Below, piece after piece: positions 61,841-64,000 of a DNA stretch of 64,000 nt. The stretch lies in contig JAJFLH010000040.1 in NCBI GenBank assembly GCA_021772775.1, positions 1 through 64,000 on the forward strand. Reading direction: 5' to 3'. Within the stretch, counting starts at the first letter, position 1, and the number at the start of each line of letters is the position of its first letter. Below the pieces are notes generated by a model, which saw only the letters and a list, made by a program, of their open reading frames with translations, had not been told where the DNA came from and ran no database searches. Both the position numbers and the translations under genes were made by a program. Source of the stretch: Mariprofundus sp. (GTDB lineage: Bacteria > Pseudomonadota > Zetaproteobacteria > Mariprofundales > Mariprofundaceae).

Positions 61841-63634
61841 TCAGTTGATACTTGGTTGTTGTTGTGAAAGAACCATAGCTCGTTTTTGCAGTGTGGTGAG
61901 AGCAACCGTGCCATCTGTTGTTCCACCGAGTGCGGCAGCAATAGCAGCTAGGTTTGTTTTGAAGGCAGCCTGGGCAGCTTGCCTTTGTAGACCAGTAGGA
62001 TTGCCCGCGGTTGTGCCATTGCCCGGATTGTAGATATCAAAGCGCAAAAACTCTGCAATCATGACATCTTCTTGCATGCCAAGCAGGGCTTCAAAACTGG
62101 CATTTCCAGTGCCGAAGTTAGTTGTTCGCAAACCGGTATTGCTATTTAACCAGGTCATATTGGCAGGTACTGGCACGGTGCTGCGTGTATAAGTAAGCGC
62201 GCCTCCTGCAATGACGTTGGTTGCAACGAAATTAACCGAGCCGGTTTGTGGGATGGGCCAGTTGACAGTAGCTCCACTAAAGTTTTGGTAGCTGCCAACA
62301 TTACCAAGGCCAGCAACGAGGCTTAAATTACCAGCGATCGCTGTTGAAATATTATTACGCATGGCAGTGATTTCAGCCCCAGTAGAGGCAATCGAAGTTG
62401 AGAATGTAATAAAGGATGCGTTAAATGAGTAGTCGACCGCATTACGTACTCTGCTTAAAGCTGGGTTGAGCCCCTGTTGAATATTAGTCCAGGCAGGGCT
62501 GCCAGCGCCAGTCCATTGTGCAATACCTGCGGCAATTGGGCCTACAGTTTTATCCAGCCTTCCAGCTACATGAGCGACATCAATCGTTTCATTCATATCA
62601 TGAGTCGCTGGATTTTCGAAGTAGTTGGCAAATAGAGTTTCATTAGCAGACATGCTTGTACCCAGTGCGGTTACGGCTGTATTAAACCGGGTAAGTTCGG
62701 CACCGGTTACACCTAAAGCTGTGAGGGCGGCTGTATAACGTTGTTGCACCTTTTTCACAGAGAGTCGGGTGCGGAAAGAGTTTACACCTTGTGTTAAGCT
62801 TGCTTGTACAGAGGCAGTAATGGCTGCCAAAGCAGTTGCACCCGCGCCTGTATTTACTCTATCTCCGGCTGAATCAAAGCCTGCAAGAATGGTGTCCAGG
62901 TCAATGCTGCTAGCTGCTGCTGCATCGATGAATGCATCGCCAATCACACCGGCGGCTCTTGCCATATCAGCTGAAGCCTGAGCTGGCGTATCTACAGCAC
63001 TCTTGAATAGAGATGTGAAATTACTCAAGTCTGTGTTGGGCTGATTGCATACCAAATTATCTTTAAATGTGGTCATCTGAGCTGCCGTGACACCATTGGC
63101 CAGCATATATGCTTCCATACCATTCTGGATGCCTTCACGCCCGAGAATCGCGATATTGCTAATATCCGAAGCGGTGAGTTGATCGGTTCGTGTAAACAGT
63201 AAACCAAATGCAACAACCATTGGATTGTCAGAGCCGATCAGTGCTCCTGCGGCTACAATACCCTCGGCCTGTTTGGTTGAGATACCATTCGCCCCCAGCG
63301 TGTTGGTGCTACCAGCTGGCGGTGCAGGTGAGAAGGAACGACGCACAACAGTTGCCGGATCGGCTGTTGTGGTAATCTTAATAGATAAGAAGTTTGTTGT
63401 AGGGCAGTTGGGTACACTGGCGAAGCTGAAAGCAATTCTTGCATTGGCATCTGCTACAGCTGTTGTTGTTGCCACTGCACTGCTTGTGCCATCACTCAGC
63501 ATCTTTTCCAGAGTAATCGTATACTCCGTTCCGACTACGAGAGGTGCAGCTATCAGGTTGCTAGGGTTGCCTATAAATATTGATGTAATCATCATGCAAA
63601 AAGCAGGCATGAGACGTGATAAATTCGAATGCAT
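61841..63634 (-). CDS. Unrecognised exported protein, 597 residues
   Basis: I do not recognise this family. It has a signal-peptide-like start (MPAFCMMITSIFIG... ending near AAPL at about residue 31). The mature part is rich in Ala, Thr, Asn, Ser and Gly, with short alpha-helical stretches and few Cys. A beta-like domain at about 32-100 (YTITLEKMLSDG, FLSIKITTTADP) is followed by a long helical region without obvious repeats. AAAGGAG lies upstream of the ATG. The 43-residue lipoprotein gene is just upstream on the same strand, so the two are probably an operon. A role at the cell surface is inference. Confidence 0.75.
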   Translation of the reverse strand: MHSNLSRLMPAFCMMITSIFIGNPSNLIAAPLVVGTEYTITLEKMLSDGTSSAVATTTAVADANARIAFSFASVPNCPTTNFLSIKITTTADPATVVRRSFSPAPPAGSTNTLGANGISTKQAEGIVAAGALIGSDNPMVVAFGLLFTRTDQLTASDISNIAILGREGIQNGMEAYMLANGVTAAQMTTFKDNLVCNQPNTDLSNFTSLFKSAVDTPAQASADMARAAGVIGDAFIDAAAASSIDLDTILAGFDSAGDRVNTGAGATALAAITASVQASLTQGVNSFRTRLSVKKVQQRYTAALTALGVTGAELTRFNTAVTALGTSMSANETLFANYFENPATHDMNETIDVAHVAGRLDKTVGPIAAGIAQWTGAGSPAWTNIQQGLNPALSRVRNAVDYSFNASFITFSTSIASTGAEITAMRNNISTAIAGNLSLVAGLGNVGSYQNFSGATVNWPIPQTGSVNFVATNVIAGGALTYTRSTVPVPANMTWLNSNTGLRTTNFGTGNASFEALLGMQEDVMIAEFLRFDIYNPGNGTTAGNPTGLQRQAAQAAFKTNLAAIAAALGGTTDGTVALTTLQKRAMVLSQQQPSIN

Positions 63635-63694
63635 ATTTTCTCCTTTTATGAATTAATGAATCGAGAGTGTGATTAGAAAAGAGTTGTAGGCTGC

Positions 63695-63826
63695 TTAAGC
63701 GCCACTGCCTGTAACTGTGCCACTACCAGCTGGAGTAGCTGCTGTGCCACTACCTCCACAGGAGGCCAAGCCTAAAGTTAGTGATAACACTACTAATACC
63801 CCTGCAAGTAATTTAATGATTTTCAT
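63695..63826 (-). CDS. Small lipoprotein, 43 residues
   Basis: ATG 63826 has AGGAGG seven bases upstream. The product reads MKIIKLLAGVLVVLSLTLGL, then a lipobox ASCGG, then a short Gly/Ser/Ala/Thr-rich tail (GSGTAATPAGSGTVTGSGA). The signal and lipobox (LASC) are convincing, and the mature part is only about 20 residues. It precedes the exported 597-residue protein by about 60 bases on the same strand. The function is unknown. Confidence 0.82.
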   Translation of the reverse strand: MKIIKLLAGVLVVLSLTLGLASCGGSGTAATPAGSGTVTGSGA

Positions 63827-64000
63827 ATTGAAACCTCCTGAGGTTGTTATTTTATGGAGCTCATTCTGGTGAGTCGCTGAACCAAGTCACTATAGGGGAA
63901 GTATAAATAAAATGCATCCTCTTTTTTGTTTTGGAAAGGGAGGAGATAAGTTTCTGTGAGACCATGATGATAGTATTATGCATGCTATGTCGCTGCGGTT

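Noticed and set aside
1-64000. tRNA and rRNA genes
   Set aside because: I looked for T-arm GTTCRANYC patterns with matching acceptor stems and saw none that I could support.

Overview
The window looks like a chromosomal stretch of a Gram-negative proteobacterium. It has a TonB-dependent outer-membrane receptor, several lipoproteins, a beta-barrel protein, and a typical rpsP-rimM-trmD cluster and murA-his block. The gene set and style would fit an environmental, possibly iron-oxidising marine lineage such as the Zetaproteobacteria. That placement is inference, because nothing in the sequence proves it.

Layout. 1-6.85 kb: an IS30-type transposase tail abuts a decapitated hybrid sensor kinase. 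An amino-acid permease, a BASS-family transporter, and an intact FIST-sensor plus hybrid-kinase pair follow. 7.1-23.3 kb: a cobalamin riboswitch controls a long run of overlapping genes for corrinoid uptake (btuB, tonB-like, btuF, btuC, btuD), lower-ligand synthesis (bluB) and nucleotide-loop assembly (cobQ, cbiB, cobD, cobU, cobT, cobC, cobS, btuR). A chelatase-like protein, SUMT and a 2Fe-2S ferredoxin close the run. Two foreign insertions interrupt it: a GxxExxY-nuclease element bounded by inverted repeats, and a RhuM-Fic gene. 23.3-37.2 kb: mixed housekeeping genes (lytic transglycosylase, GGDEF protein, rpsP-rimM-trmD, radical SAM, TatD, TcdA, RecQ and others). 37.3-38.75 kb: an NfeD-SPFH membrane pair.

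38.8-49.7 kb is the highlight. It is a chromosomal integron: a complete IntI-type integrase with the family-specific insertion and all catalytic residues, an attI-side junction, and six attC-like sites that bound cassettes facing away from intI. The three cassettes next to intI all encode proteins of classes that cut or modify DNA. They are a GIY-YIG nuclease, a C5 methyltransferase overlapping a probable restriction enzyme, and an OLD-like ATPase-TOPRIM protein. This reads as a small, acquirable anti-phage or anti-plasmid repertoire. Distal cassettes carry lipoproteins, an M48-PDZ protease and a tautomerase. A SAM methyltransferase follows intI at a spacing that suggests coupling, and it has a paralogue at 28.6 kb.

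50-61 kb: an orphan small flagellar rod-like gene, then murA-hisG-hisD-hisC-hisB-hisH-hisA-hisF on the minus strand with a repeat-bounded insert between hisA and hisF. A rho gene follows with an unusual 260-residue AT-hook/Lys-Ala-Val-repeat/Asn-rich extension. 61-64 kb: a HAD phosphatase, and an unrecognised 597-residue exported protein preceded by a 43-residue lipoprotein. Besides coding genes there are three copies of a structured repeat whose hairpin stem covaries between copies, and two loci of CCGCAGAGT-type inverted repeats.
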